A DNA stretch of 64,000 bases from an uncultured Collinsella sp. (lineage in GTDB: Bacteria > Actinomycetota > Coriobacteriia > Coriobacteriales > Coriobacteriaceae), in NCBI GenBank assembly GCA_934655755.1, contig CAKUHA010000005.1:22933-86932 (forward strand), written 5' to 3'. Within the stretch, counting starts at the first letter, position 1, and each line of letters begins with the position of its first letter. The position numbers were made by a program, and so were the translations under genes. The notes beneath the pieces were generated by a model that saw nothing but the letters and a program-made list of their open reading frames with translations, made no database searches and was not told the origin of the DNA. Shown here in pieces: positions 33,908 through 41,674 of this stretch.

Positions 33908-35767
33908 ATGAATCCGTATACTTCTTCCGGTTCGGTCGCCACGATGACGGCCAATGTGTCCGGCAACGATAACCTTAGCGACCTGGGCGACGGCCCGCGC
34001 CAGCCCGGCGATCCCGAGCGCTATCCCGTGGGCGCGGTGACCCGTCGCCTGATGGGCTACGTGCGTCCGCATCGCATTTCGTTTGCGGCGTCGTTTGTGA
34101 GCGCCGCCATCTCGGTGATCCTGCAGCTCTACACGCCCATCCTCATCGGCGAGGGCATCGACCTCATCGTTGCCGCCGGACAGGTGGACTTTGGCGCGCT
34201 GCTGCCGCTTGTCACCAAGCTCGCGATTGTCGTGGTGGGCGCCGCGGCCTTCCAGTGGCTGCAGGGCTATTGCGTCAACCGCCTGTCCTACGAGACGGTG
34301 CGTGACATGCGCGTGGAGGCGAGCGACAAGCTCAGCCGCATGCCGCTCAGCTTTATCGACAGCCATGCCCACGGCGACCTTATGAGCCGCGTGGTCAACG
34401 ATGTCGACCAGGTGGGCGACGGCCTGCTGCAGGGCTTTACCCAGCTCTTTACCGGCGTCATTACCATCGTGGGCACGCTCGCGTTTATGCTCTCCATCAA
34501 CCTGACCATGACGCTCGTGGTGGTGCTCGTCACGCCGCTTTCCATCTTTGCGGCCGGCGCCATCGCCAAGCTCTCCAACAAGAGCTTCACCGCTCAGCAG
34601 CGCATTCAGGGTCAGCTCGGCGGCCATATCGAGGAGTATGTGGGCGAGCAAAAGCTTGTGGATGCGTTTGCCTACGGACCAAATGCGCAGCAGCGCTTCG
34701 ATGCCCTCAACGCCGAGCTCTACACGGCAGGCGAGCGCGCGCAGTTTATGGGTTCGCTCTCTAACCCCGGCACGCGCTTTATCAACAACATCATCTACGC
34801 TGTGGTCGCCGTGATCGGCTGTGTGGGCGTGATCACGGGCGTGCCCGCGGCGCTCACGGTGGGCGGCGTGCAGATCTTCCTGTCCTACGCCAACCAGTAC
34901 ACCAAGCCGTTCAACGAGGTCACCAACGTCATTACGCAGATTCAGACCGCGTACGCCTCGGCGCGCCGCATGTTTGCGCTGCTCGATGCCCGTGAGCAGG
35001 AGCCCGACGCCGCAGATGCCGTTGAGCTCACTGCGCCGCAGGGCGAGGTAATTTTTGAGCATGTGGACTTTAGCTACGTGCCCGATCGCAAGCTGCTGCA
35101 GGACATTTGCATTGACGCCAAGCCCGGCATGCGCTTTGCCCTGGTCGGCCCCACGGGCTGCGGCAAGACGACGCTCATCAACCTGCTGCTGCGCTTTTAC
35201 GATATCGATGCCGGCTGCATCATGGTCGACGGCCGCTCTTCGCGCGACTACACGCGCGCAAGCCTGCGCTGCGCCTTTGGCATGGTGCTGCAGGATACGT
35301 GGCTGTTCGAGGGCACGGTGGCAGAAAACATCGCCTACGGTTGTCCCGACGCCACGCGCGAACAGGTCATCGAGGCGGCCAAGCGCGCGCATGCGCACAA
35401 GTTTATCGTGCAGCTGCCGAAAGGCTACGACACGGTGATCGGCGAGGACGGCGGCACGTTTAGCCAGGGCCAAAAGCAGCTGCTGTGCATCGCGCGCGTC
35501 ATGCTCACCGACCCGGCGATCCTGCTGCTGGACGAGGCGACCTCGAGCATCGATACCCGCACCGAGCTGCAGGTGCAGGCGGCATTCGACGAGCTCATGG
35601 CCGGCCGCACGAGCTTTGTCGTGGCGCATCGCCTGAGCACGATTCGCAACGCCGATTGCATCCTGGTCATGCGAGACGGCGAGATTATCGAGCGCGGCAC
35701 GCACGACGAGCTGCTAGCGGCAGGCGGCTTCTACGCCGAACTCTACCGCAGCCAATTCGCCCAGTAA
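33908..35767 (+). CDS. ABC exporter half-transporter, catalytic-site subunit (pair 2B)
   Basis: A 619-residue partner that starts directly at the stop of 2A (TAAATG), with AAGGAGG upstream, so the two are translationally coupled. Walker A is VGPTGCGKTTLIN, the signature FSQGQKQLLCIAR and Walker B ILLLDEATSSID. Canonical Walker B together with a Q-substituted signature is the mirror image of 2A, as expected for a heterodimeric exporter. The ~45-residue N-terminal extension before the first helix is Ser/Gly/Asp-rich. A hairpin at 35777-35807 follows. Confidence 0.92.
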   Translation: MNPYTSSGSVATMTANVSGNDNLSDLGDGPRQPGDPERYPVGAVTRRLMGYVRPHRISFAASFVSAAISVILQLYTPILIGEGIDLIVAAGQVDFGALLPLVTKLAIVVVGAAAFQWLQGYCVNRLSYETVRDMRVEASDKLSRMPLSFIDSHAHGDLMSRVVNDVDQVGDGLLQGFTQLFTGVITIVGTLAFMLSINLTMTLVVVLVTPLSIFAAGAIAKLSNKSFTAQQRIQGQLGGHIEEYVGEQKLVDAFAYGPNAQQRFDALNAELYTAGERAQFMGSLSNPGTRFINNIIYAVVAVIGCVGVITGVPAALTVGGVQIFLSYANQYTKPFNEVTNVITQIQTAYASARRMFALLDAREQEPDAADAVELTAPQGEVIFEHVDFSYVPDRKLLQDICIDAKPGMRFALVGPTGCGKTTLINLLLRFYDIDAGCIMVDGRSSRDYTRASLRCAFGMVLQDTWLFEGTVAENIAYGCPDATREQVIEAAKRAHAHKFIVQLPKGYDTVIGEDGGTFSQGQKQLLCIARVMLTDPAILLLDEATSSIDTRTELQVQAAFDELMAGRTSFVVAHRLSTIRNADCILVMRDGEIIERGTHDELLAAGGFYAELYRSQFAQ

Positions 35768-35776
35768 GCAGGTGCG

Positions 35777-35807
35777 TGGGACAAATTAATCAGGTTAGTT
35801 TGTCCCA
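35777..35807 (+). terminator. Hairpin after ABC pair 2
   Basis: TGGGACAAATTAA (35777-35789) pairs with TTAGTTTGTCCCA (35795-35807), with one wobble and a 5-base loop. It lies 9 bases after the stop and resembles the GGGAC-containing R2/R3 elements. Confidence 0.55.
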
Positions 35808-35841
35808 TAGAGCCATCTTGTTATATAGCGTTCTACCAGCG

Positions 35842-35900
35842 CGTGAAACATTTTGACGATATTCCGTGACACAATTTGACGGTATTTCGTGAAACACTCT
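35842..35900. repeat. 23-bp tandem repeat, two and a half units
   Basis: Units 35842-35864, 35865-35887 and the partial 35888-35900 all begin CGTGAMACA and carry TTTGACG.TATT. Adjacent sequence has the direct words CTGTCCGAAATCTGTCC. This resembles multiple terminal repeats at insertion-sequence ends (for example IS21-type), but no transposase is present. The rest of 35768-36066 shows no gene. Confidence 0.65.
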
Positions 35901-36066
35901 GCGGCGACATTAATCCAAGTACGTACTGTCCGAAATCTGTCCAAAGATGTCGTCTGCGTCGCCAATCGGCAGACGGTGGTTTACATCTGTCACGTTAGTA
36001 CTAAGATATTCATCTAATAAATTGCATTAGTGGCTTTAGTTTTGGGGGAAACGAGGCAACGTGACT

Positions 36067-36618
36067 ATGACATGCTCTTTGGTGGTTAACAGCAAGAGCG
36101 GTAATACCAGGATGGTTTCGGGCGCGATCAAGCGTGCCCTGCAGGCTGCGGGCGTTGAGTTTATTCATGCCGCGGCGTTGAGCGACGACGCGGATGCCGA
36201 GCAGGTCGCGCGCGAGGCGCAAGGAGCTTGTGCGGCCGACACCGTACTCGTCGGTTTTTGGTGTGACAAGGGCGCCTGCACGCCTTCGGTCGCGGCGTTG
36301 CTCTCCGCCCTACACGGCAAGCGCGTCTTCCTGTTTGGTACCTGCGGCTTTGGCGCCGACCAGAGCTACTACCAGCAGATTATCGATCGCGTGACCTCCA
36401 ATTTGGCTGGGGATGCCGAGCTTGCGGGTTGGGTCATGTGCCAGGGCAAGATGGGCCCCGCGGTCAAGCAGCGCTACGAGGCCATGCTCGAGCAAGATCC
36501 CGACAATGCCCGCGCTAAGTTGCTGCTCGACAACTGGGTCGCCGCAAAGGATCACCCCACCAAGGAGGATTTGGACAACATGGCTGCAGCCGCCAAAAAG
36601 GCCGTGCTGGGGGAGTAG
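36067..36618 (+). CDS. Flavodoxin-like fold protein
   Basis: A 183-residue soluble protein. The N-terminal SLVVNSKSGNTRMV is the FMN phosphate-binding loop of flavodoxins. FWCDKGACTPSVAALLSAL and RVFLFGTCGFGADQSYYQQI (~85-105) correspond to the two isoalloxazine-flanking loops. It is likely an FMN electron carrier or flavodoxin-domain reductase partner. The C-terminal third is helical and charged. The start could be ATG 36067 (GAGG ten bases upstream) or GTG 36061. It is monocistronic; the redox partner is not in the window. Related flavodoxin-like proteins include the bilirubin-reduction partner BilS, but nothing here supports that role specifically. Confidence 0.85.
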   Translation: MTCSLVVNSKSGNTRMVSGAIKRALQAAGVEFIHAAALSDDADAEQVAREAQGACAADTVLVGFWCDKGACTPSVAALLSALHGKRVFLFGTCGFGADQSYYQQIIDRVTSNLAGDAELAGWVMCQGKMGPAVKQRYEAMLEQDPDNARAKLLLDNWVAAKDHPTKEDLDNMAAAAKKAVLGE

Positions 36619-36663
36619 CTCCCATCGCTGACGGCGGTTGGTCCATCTTTCTAAATATAACGT

Positions 36664-36786
36664 CCTCCCGGGCGTCGGGGCACGAAGGTCCCTGCTCTAC
36701 AGTCCTGCGCAAGACGAAGGCCACATTAAGTGGCCTTCTTTGCGTGCGAAACTCGCGATGAACTTCGTGCCCCGTCGTCCGGGAGG
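36664..36786. repeat. Structured element E (left copy)
   Basis: The outer stems are CCTCCCGG/CCGGGAGG (36664-36671, 36779-36786) and CGGGGCACGAAG/CTTCGTGCCCCG (36676-36687, 36763-36774). The internal loops are 36688-36715 and 36739-36762. The inner stem GAAGGCCAC/GTGGCCTTC (36716-36724, 36730-36738) closes on ATTAA. The loops match the reverse complement of E' at 41510-41639 almost base for base, while the stems differ and still pair. Confidence 0.85.
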
Positions 36787-36833
36787 GCGCCTCTTTATTG
36801 ATGGAAGGCCTGATAGGTCGATGGTTCCGTGCC

Positions 36834-37079
36834 CGGATGCGTCCAAAGTGGGACGGCTTTCCGGATGGGCAGGCTTTCGGAAAATGCGTCCCCCGTTTCC
36901 CAATGAGGCTCAAGCGGAAAATGCATCCCGGAATTTGTGCTCAAAGTGGGATGCGGTTTCCGGTTGAGGGTCTAAGGGGAAAGTGCGTCCCACGCTTGAA
37001 ATGGGATGCAGGTTTCCCGATGAGGCACTCGACGGAAAATACATCCCAGAAATGGCCTTTGAGCTGGGATAAGATTTCC
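36834..37079. repeat. Array of GGAAA..TCCC / GGGA..TTTCC palindromes
   Basis: The forward word GGAAAnTRCRTCCC occurs at 36879, 36916, 36978 and 37034. Its inverse GGGA(T/C)..TTTCC occurs at 36850, 36948, 37003 and 37066. Neighbouring forward and inverse words pair across 11-19 base loops, and TGAGG words lie between units. One further unit lies on the other side of the next gene at 41379-41426. ATGAGACAC words follow at ~37102 and ~37123. No coding sense is seen. This array and element E fill 36619-37201. Confidence 0.75.
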
Positions 37080-37201
37080 GCGGCATCTCGGATTCTCAAA
37101 AATGAGACACGCCGTTGGCGGAAATGAGACACGTGGGACCGGGCATCGGACGTACTATTCGTGGAAATGAGTCCACTTCACTTGAGTAAAGCGAGGCCCC
37201 C

Positions 37202-40200
37202 ATGTACGTTCCACACCCCCACATTCGTCGGTTGTCGAAAATCCCGCTTGTTGGGACGGCGGCGCTTGCTGCGTTGATTGCAACGAGTGTCGCCTGTTTC
37301 ACGGCGGCTCCCAACGTCGCCCAGGCGGCCGACGCGCCTGAGATCACCGATATGACCGAGCAGGACTATAGCGATCTGGGCCTGGGCACGAGCGAGGACA
37401 TTCCGGCCGATACCGTTGGCCCCTATTCCACCGATACCCCCACGACGTTTGCCACGCGCAGCGAGGTCTATATGGCAGCTAACGGCAGCCATGGCAATCG
37501 CTACACTCTGCGCGACAAGCTCGAGAACGTCGAGCGCGGCGATATTGGCGGCAGCAGCAAACTCACCGATGGCTATGGAAGTGTGTGGGGCGCCGCAAAG
37601 TTCTGGCAAAACGTCAACAATTTCGATACGAACAGCGACCTCTACAAGCATAGCGACTACGGTGGCGGCACCTGGTCGTATCTGAGCAACAATGAGTCCT
37701 CGACGGTACTTGCCAACGACAACAACGGCTTCTCGGGCATTCACGCCACAAGCGTTGAGTTCTGCAGCGATGCCAAAACGGGCAAAAAGAGCCGCGTTGC
37801 CGAGCTTCGCGCCTATGGTGACAGCTCGTCCACGACGATCGACGGCAAGTCGTACGCCGGAAAGGTTGAGCTGGTCCTCTATTCGTTTAGCAACGGGCGC
37901 ACGCGCAGCCTTGATACGCGCCTGCCGGTGACGGTCAACACCAATATGATGGACGGAGGCCGTTTTAAGTATCTGAACGCCGGCTACCTGCAAGAGCACG
38001 ACGCCGTCTTTGATGTCGAGGCGGGCGATGTCGATGGCGACGGTGTCGATGAGCTTTTTGTCTACGCGGGCTGCTATGTCGATGAGGACGGCGTGCGCAA
38101 GGCCGTAGTCGACATGTACGACCTGGAGGGCGGCAACTGGAAGCAGAACGTCGTCAAGATCGATGCCGGTAGCGCCTCCGACTACACCACGTCCAACAAG
38201 GGCGGGAACAGCTCGTGGACGCAGCTCCAGTCAGCTCCCGTCGTTTCGCTCGCCGCAGGCGATCTCGATCGCGATTTTTGCGATGACCTCGCCATCGTGG
38301 TCTCGGCACCCTACGGCAAAAAGAATATTGATAAGTCGACGCATTGCGAGCTGTTCTCGTGGGATGCATCCAAGGGTGCGCTCGTCCATGTCGATGCTCT
38401 GGGTGACGCGGGCGCAATCTCCCTCTCCGCGAACGGCAAGACCATGGTCGCTGCGAATGCGACGTTCGGCACGTTTGCCGCCTACGATGAAGAAGGAAAG
38501 AAGACGGGTGAAACCGTCACGGGCCTTATTCTTGCGGGCTATGACTGGCAACGCAGCGCTTTTGATTACGACGCTTATGACGGCAGCAAGGAGCTGTACG
38601 GCGCGCTGTACCGCTACGCGTATTTTGACTCGGAGTCTGGCGAGTTCAAACTTTCCGATTGCAAGGAATACAGAGACGGGCTCCTCGCCTCCTATGGACT
38701 GATGCATGTGCCCAACAGCGCATGGAAGGATAGCGCTCAGGATAAGCGCTATCCGTGCACCTTGGCGCCTATTGCCCTTGCCACTGCCAACCTTGACGGC
38801 CTGTCCGAGCAGCCGGCGGTCGACGAGGTGCTCGTGGGCGGCGATGTGTTCCGCGACTTTGCCTGCAACACGGCGCAGAGCGGTGCCCAGGGCTTGGGGT
38901 CCATGGTCGGAACCATGAGCATGAGCGGTCAGCAATACAACAGCAGCAACAAGCATGACCACAAGGGTATAGAGCAGGTGTGGATCAGCGACGTTAAGTC
39001 GGGCAGCGTCTCGGGTTCGGATCGCTACAACGAGAGTTTTATCGCCGTGGTCGGAAAGCATCGAGACGAGGACCTGCGTAAAGATGACGATTACTATTGG
39101 ATGACCGCCTCGCAGCTTTCGCTCGACGAGAGCGGAAGGGTGCGCCGCGGCGAGGAGCAGGTGATTAGCGAGAGCAACCGTCGCGGCACTACCTACGGCA
39201 CATTTATCTCGCTCGCGCTGCCCGATGTCGACAATGACAGCGTCAAGATCACGTACAAGGACCGCTACAAGGTCTATACCAACCCGCGCGTGCTCGCCGT
39301 GCTGCAGGATGCTCCCTATGTTGAGGATCTGGAGCAGGCATACGGCTATCTGGTGTTGGGCGGCACGTCATACGGCGAGGGAAAGAGCACGGGGACATCC
39401 CAGGGCTATACCATTGGCGCCGAGTTGGGCGTTGCCGTCGAGGTGCAGACCGGTCCGCCCCTGGTCGCGATGAATGCTTCAGTCGATTTTGCCGCCGAGG
39501 GATGCTATGACTACCGGAGCGAGCGTACAGTGAGCGCCAGCGTAAGTTATGAGTCGCATGCCGGCGAAGGCGACAAGGCCGTGCTCTACACGATTCCGAT
39601 GGTCTATTACGAGTATGAGATCGAAAATGAGGAAACTGGTGGCAAGGGCGTGATGGCGGCGCCCGTGTCGCTCGGCGCGCAGACCTCGGTCGTTAATGTC
39701 GAGGCCTATGACCGCATTGCCAAACAGCACAATATGACGCCGCTCAGCTACTTTTTGACCAACCGGTCGGGAGAGCCCGGAACCTATCAAACGACGCTCA
39801 ACGGCGAGACTCCCGTTGGGGATTCCTTTGGCCTGGGCAAGCCTGGCGTGACGCGCGCCTACACGCACGATGGGTTTAACGGCGCCGTCGCGCAGTCGGG
39901 AGCGAGCATTGAGCAGACCATCGAAGTCGAGGAGGGCGAGGAACAGGAGTTTGAGTACGGCTTTACGCTGAACGGCAGCGTTGTCATGGGCGCGAAGCTC
40001 GCAAAGCACGAGTTGTTTGGCGGCCTGTGCTTTGGTGCCAACGCCGGCTTTACTACGGGTAACTCCTCGAGTGAATCGACCGAATACGGTGGTACCGTCG
40101 ACAACCTGCCCGAAGCCGCGCAGAACAAGTACGGTTTTGTGTGGCGTCTGGGCGTCAACGCGGTAGACGTCGACAAGTTCGAGGCCGACTCGGGTGACAA

Positions 40201-41290
40201 GCTCGGCACCAAGGACACCGATCAGTTCTGGATTGTGGGATATGACGTCAAGGACGTCCAAGTGCCCGAGGCACCGGCCGTGACGGGCTTTACGGCAAAC
40301 GCAGTCGATTCGACAAGTGTTACGTTTAGCTGGGACGATGTACTTTCAAAGAAGAGTGGCTTTAGCTACGGTGTGGGCATGCTGCAGAGCAATGCGGCGG
40401 ACGCCGTCGTGAACAGCTGGAAGATTGCCGATAACACGCAGACGTCGCTTACCTGGGACGGGTTGCAGCCCAATTCGGAGTATCGATTCGCCATCGCCGC
40501 TGTAAAGAACGGCTCAACGACAGAAACGGGCATTCGCTCGGCAATCATCACGGTCAAGACGATGCCCGACGGCATGACGATGACCGTGAGCGGACCTGCG
40601 GCGGATACAACGGAGAGGTCGGCCCTCGAGTATGACTCTTCGGTTGAGTGCGCGGAGGGAGACAAGCTGACGCTCTCGGCGATTGGCCATGTGACGCAGC
40701 GCAATGCCGACGGCAGTGAAACGGAGCTGGCGCCGTCATATATCTGGTACCGTAAGGGCCGTGGCGAGACCGCGTTCCAGCGCGTGGGTGCCGATGGCAA
40801 CCTCCCAGCTGGAACGGCCTCAACGCTTGAGCTTGACTTGACTACAAACGATGACGGCGCGCAGTACTACTGCCACGTGGGATACAACAACGTGGGCCTC
40901 GATACCGGCATCACGCTGGTGAACATCGCGGCCGAAGAGACGGCGCCCACAACGGTGAACGCCGCCCCGATCCGCACACGCCGCCTGTTCTCACAGGCAA
41001 GTGCGGGTGCCAAGAAGTTCCTGGACCATACGCTGGTAAACACCGCCGGCCCAACCGATTCCGAAGGCTCAAAGGACCCCGAGACTCCTGAGACCCCGAC
41101 GAACCCGGACAAGCCCAAGTCCGACAACGGAGCTAAGACCGACACCAAGGTCAAGACTACGACCACAGCGAAGAACCTCGCAAACACCGGCGATAAGACG
41201 TTCGCCATAGTAGCCACCGCAGCGGCAGCGGGAGCCATCCTCGTAGCAATAGCCCTCGTCATGCTGATCAAACGCCGCAAGAATCACTAG
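37202..41290 (+). CDS. Large sortase-anchored surface protein with FG-GAP-like and Fn3-like regions (1,362 aa)
   Basis: The signal peptide is ~1-43 (cut near NVAQA-ADAP). FG-GAP/VCBS-like calcium-loop words occur (VEAGDVDGDGVDELFVYAG at ~275, LAAGDLDRDFCDDLAIV at ~350), suggesting a beta-propeller-like ectodomain in ~70-850. A fibronectin III-like segment (PAVTGFTANAVDSTSVTFSW) begins at ~1023, then an Ig-like region (~1120-1245). A Pro/Glu/Lys/Thr-rich wall-spanning linker (~1280-1325) leads to LANTGD, a hydrophobic helix and KRRKNH. It is expected to be linked to the wall by sortase. ATG 37202 follows GCGAGG. It lies between inverted copies of element E. Ligand unknown. Confidence 0.85.
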   Translation: MYVPHPHIRRLSKIPLVGTAALAALIATSVACFTAAPNVAQAADAPEITDMTEQDYSDLGLGTSEDIPADTVGPYSTDTPTTFATRSEVYMAANGSHGNRYTLRDKLENVERGDIGGSSKLTDGYGSVWGAAKFWQNVNNFDTNSDLYKHSDYGGGTWSYLSNNESSTVLANDNNGFSGIHATSVEFCSDAKTGKKSRVAELRAYGDSSSTTIDGKSYAGKVELVLYSFSNGRTRSLDTRLPVTVNTNMMDGGRFKYLNAGYLQEHDAVFDVEAGDVDGDGVDELFVYAGCYVDEDGVRKAVVDMYDLEGGNWKQNVVKIDAGSASDYTTSNKGGNSSWTQLQSAPVVSLAAGDLDRDFCDDLAIVVSAPYGKKNIDKSTHCELFSWDASKGALVHVDALGDAGAISLSANGKTMVAANATFGTFAAYDEEGKKTGETVTGLILAGYDWQRSAFDYDAYDGSKELYGALYRYAYFDSESGEFKLSDCKEYRDGLLASYGLMHVPNSAWKDSAQDKRYPCTLAPIALATANLDGLSEQPAVDEVLVGGDVFRDFACNTAQSGAQGLGSMVGTMSMSGQQYNSSNKHDHKGIEQVWISDVKSGSVSGSDRYNESFIAVVGKHRDEDLRKDDDYYWMTASQLSLDESGRVRRGEEQVISESNRRGTTYGTFISLALPDVDNDSVKITYKDRYKVYTNPRVLAVLQDAPYVEDLEQAYGYLVLGGTSYGEGKSTGTSQGYTIGAELGVAVEVQTGPPLVAMNASVDFAAEGCYDYRSERTVSASVSYESHAGEGDKAVLYTIPMVYYEYEIENEETGGKGVMAAPVSLGAQTSVVNVEAYDRIAKQHNMTPLSYFLTNRSGEPGTYQTTLNGETPVGDSFGLGKPGVTRAYTHDGFNGAVAQSGASIEQTIEVEEGEEQEFEYGFTLNGSVVMGAKLAKHELFGGLCFGANAGFTTGNSSSESTEYGGTVDNLPEAAQNKYGFVWRLGVNAVDVDKFEADSGDKLGTKDTDQFWIVGYDVKDVQVPEAPAVTGFTANAVDSTSVTFSWDDVLSKKSGFSYGVGMLQSNAADAVVNSWKIADNTQTSLTWDGLQPNSEYRFAIAAVKNGSTTETGIRSAIITVKTMPDGMTMTVSGPAADTTERSALEYDSSVECAEGDKLTLSAIGHVTQRNADGSETELAPSYIWYRKGRGETAFQRVGADGNLPAGTASTLELDLTTNDDGAQYYCHVGYNNVGLDTGITLVNIAAEETAPTTVNAAPIRTRRLFSQASAGAKKFLDHTLVNTAGPTDSEGSKDPETPETPTNPDKPKSDNGAKTDTKVKTTTTAKNLANTGDKTFAIVATAAAAGAILVAIALVMLIKRRKNH

Positions 41291-41317
41291 CCATCAGTCG
41301 AACATATCGACAACCCA

Positions 41318-41356
41318 AAAACCCGGGCAGCCAAATAACCTGGCTACCCGGGTTTT
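41318..41356 (+). terminator. Rho-independent terminator of the 1,362-aa surface protein gene
   Basis: AACCCGGG.AGCCA (~41320-41333) pairs with TGGCT.CCCGGGTTTT (41341-41356) around a 7-base loop, with a T-run at the end. Confidence 0.85.
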
Positions 41357-41378
41357 CTCAACTGAAGTCTCCGCAACC

Positions 41379-41426
41379 GGAAAGTCCATCCCACAATCGG
41401 CGCGCCCAGAGTGGGACACAGTTTTC
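41379..41426. repeat. GGAAA..TCCC palindrome unit, downstream copy
   Basis: GGAAAGTCCATCCC (41379-41392) and GGGACACAGTTTTC (41413-41426) form the same paired unit as the array at 36834-37079, on the other side of the surface-protein gene. A small hairpin ACCCG-caa-CGGGT follows at 41491-41503. Confidence 0.65.
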
Positions 41427-41509
41427 GCGATACGCATGACAGGCCACGCTTCTACTGTGAGGCGAGCGCAGTTTCTCATCAGCCCACTCAACCCGCAACG
41501 GGTGAGGGG

Positions 41510-41639
41510 CGGCGGCAGGCGGAGGCACGGGAAAGGTCTGTCGCGAGTTCCGCACGCAAAGGGGGCCACTTAATGTGGCCCCCGTCTTGCGCAGGACTGT
41601 TTGAGCAGCAGACCTTTCCCGTGCCTCCGCCTGCCGCCG
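41510..41639. repeat. Structured element E' (right, inverted copy), 31-bp perfect outer stem
   Basis: Arms 41510-41540 and 41609-41639 are perfectly complementary over 31 bases. The internal loops are 41541-41560 and 41584-41608. The inner stem GGGGGCCAC/GTGGCCCCC (41561-41569, 41575-41583) closes on TTAAT. Read on the minus strand, the loops match element E. Two inner pairs change from A-T in E to G-C here. It sits between the surface-protein gene and the convergent LtaS-like gene. Confidence 0.9.
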
Positions 41640-41674
41640 ATTCGGGCCCCCGACCCCCCGTTACTTGATCCCTG

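Noticed and set aside
32537..35704. 1,055-codon minus-strand frame across ABC pair 2
   Set aside because: It crosses two unmistakable ABC exporter genes and has no recognisable domain; codon-bias artefact.
36067..36618. Naming the flavodoxin-like gene bilS
   Set aside because: The fold fits, but no bilirubin reductase partner or diagnostic feature is visible in the window.
35842..37140. CRISPR-like look of the tandem repeats
   Set aside because: Repeats are directly abutting or alternate in orientation, spacers are not unique and equal in length, and there are no cas genes.
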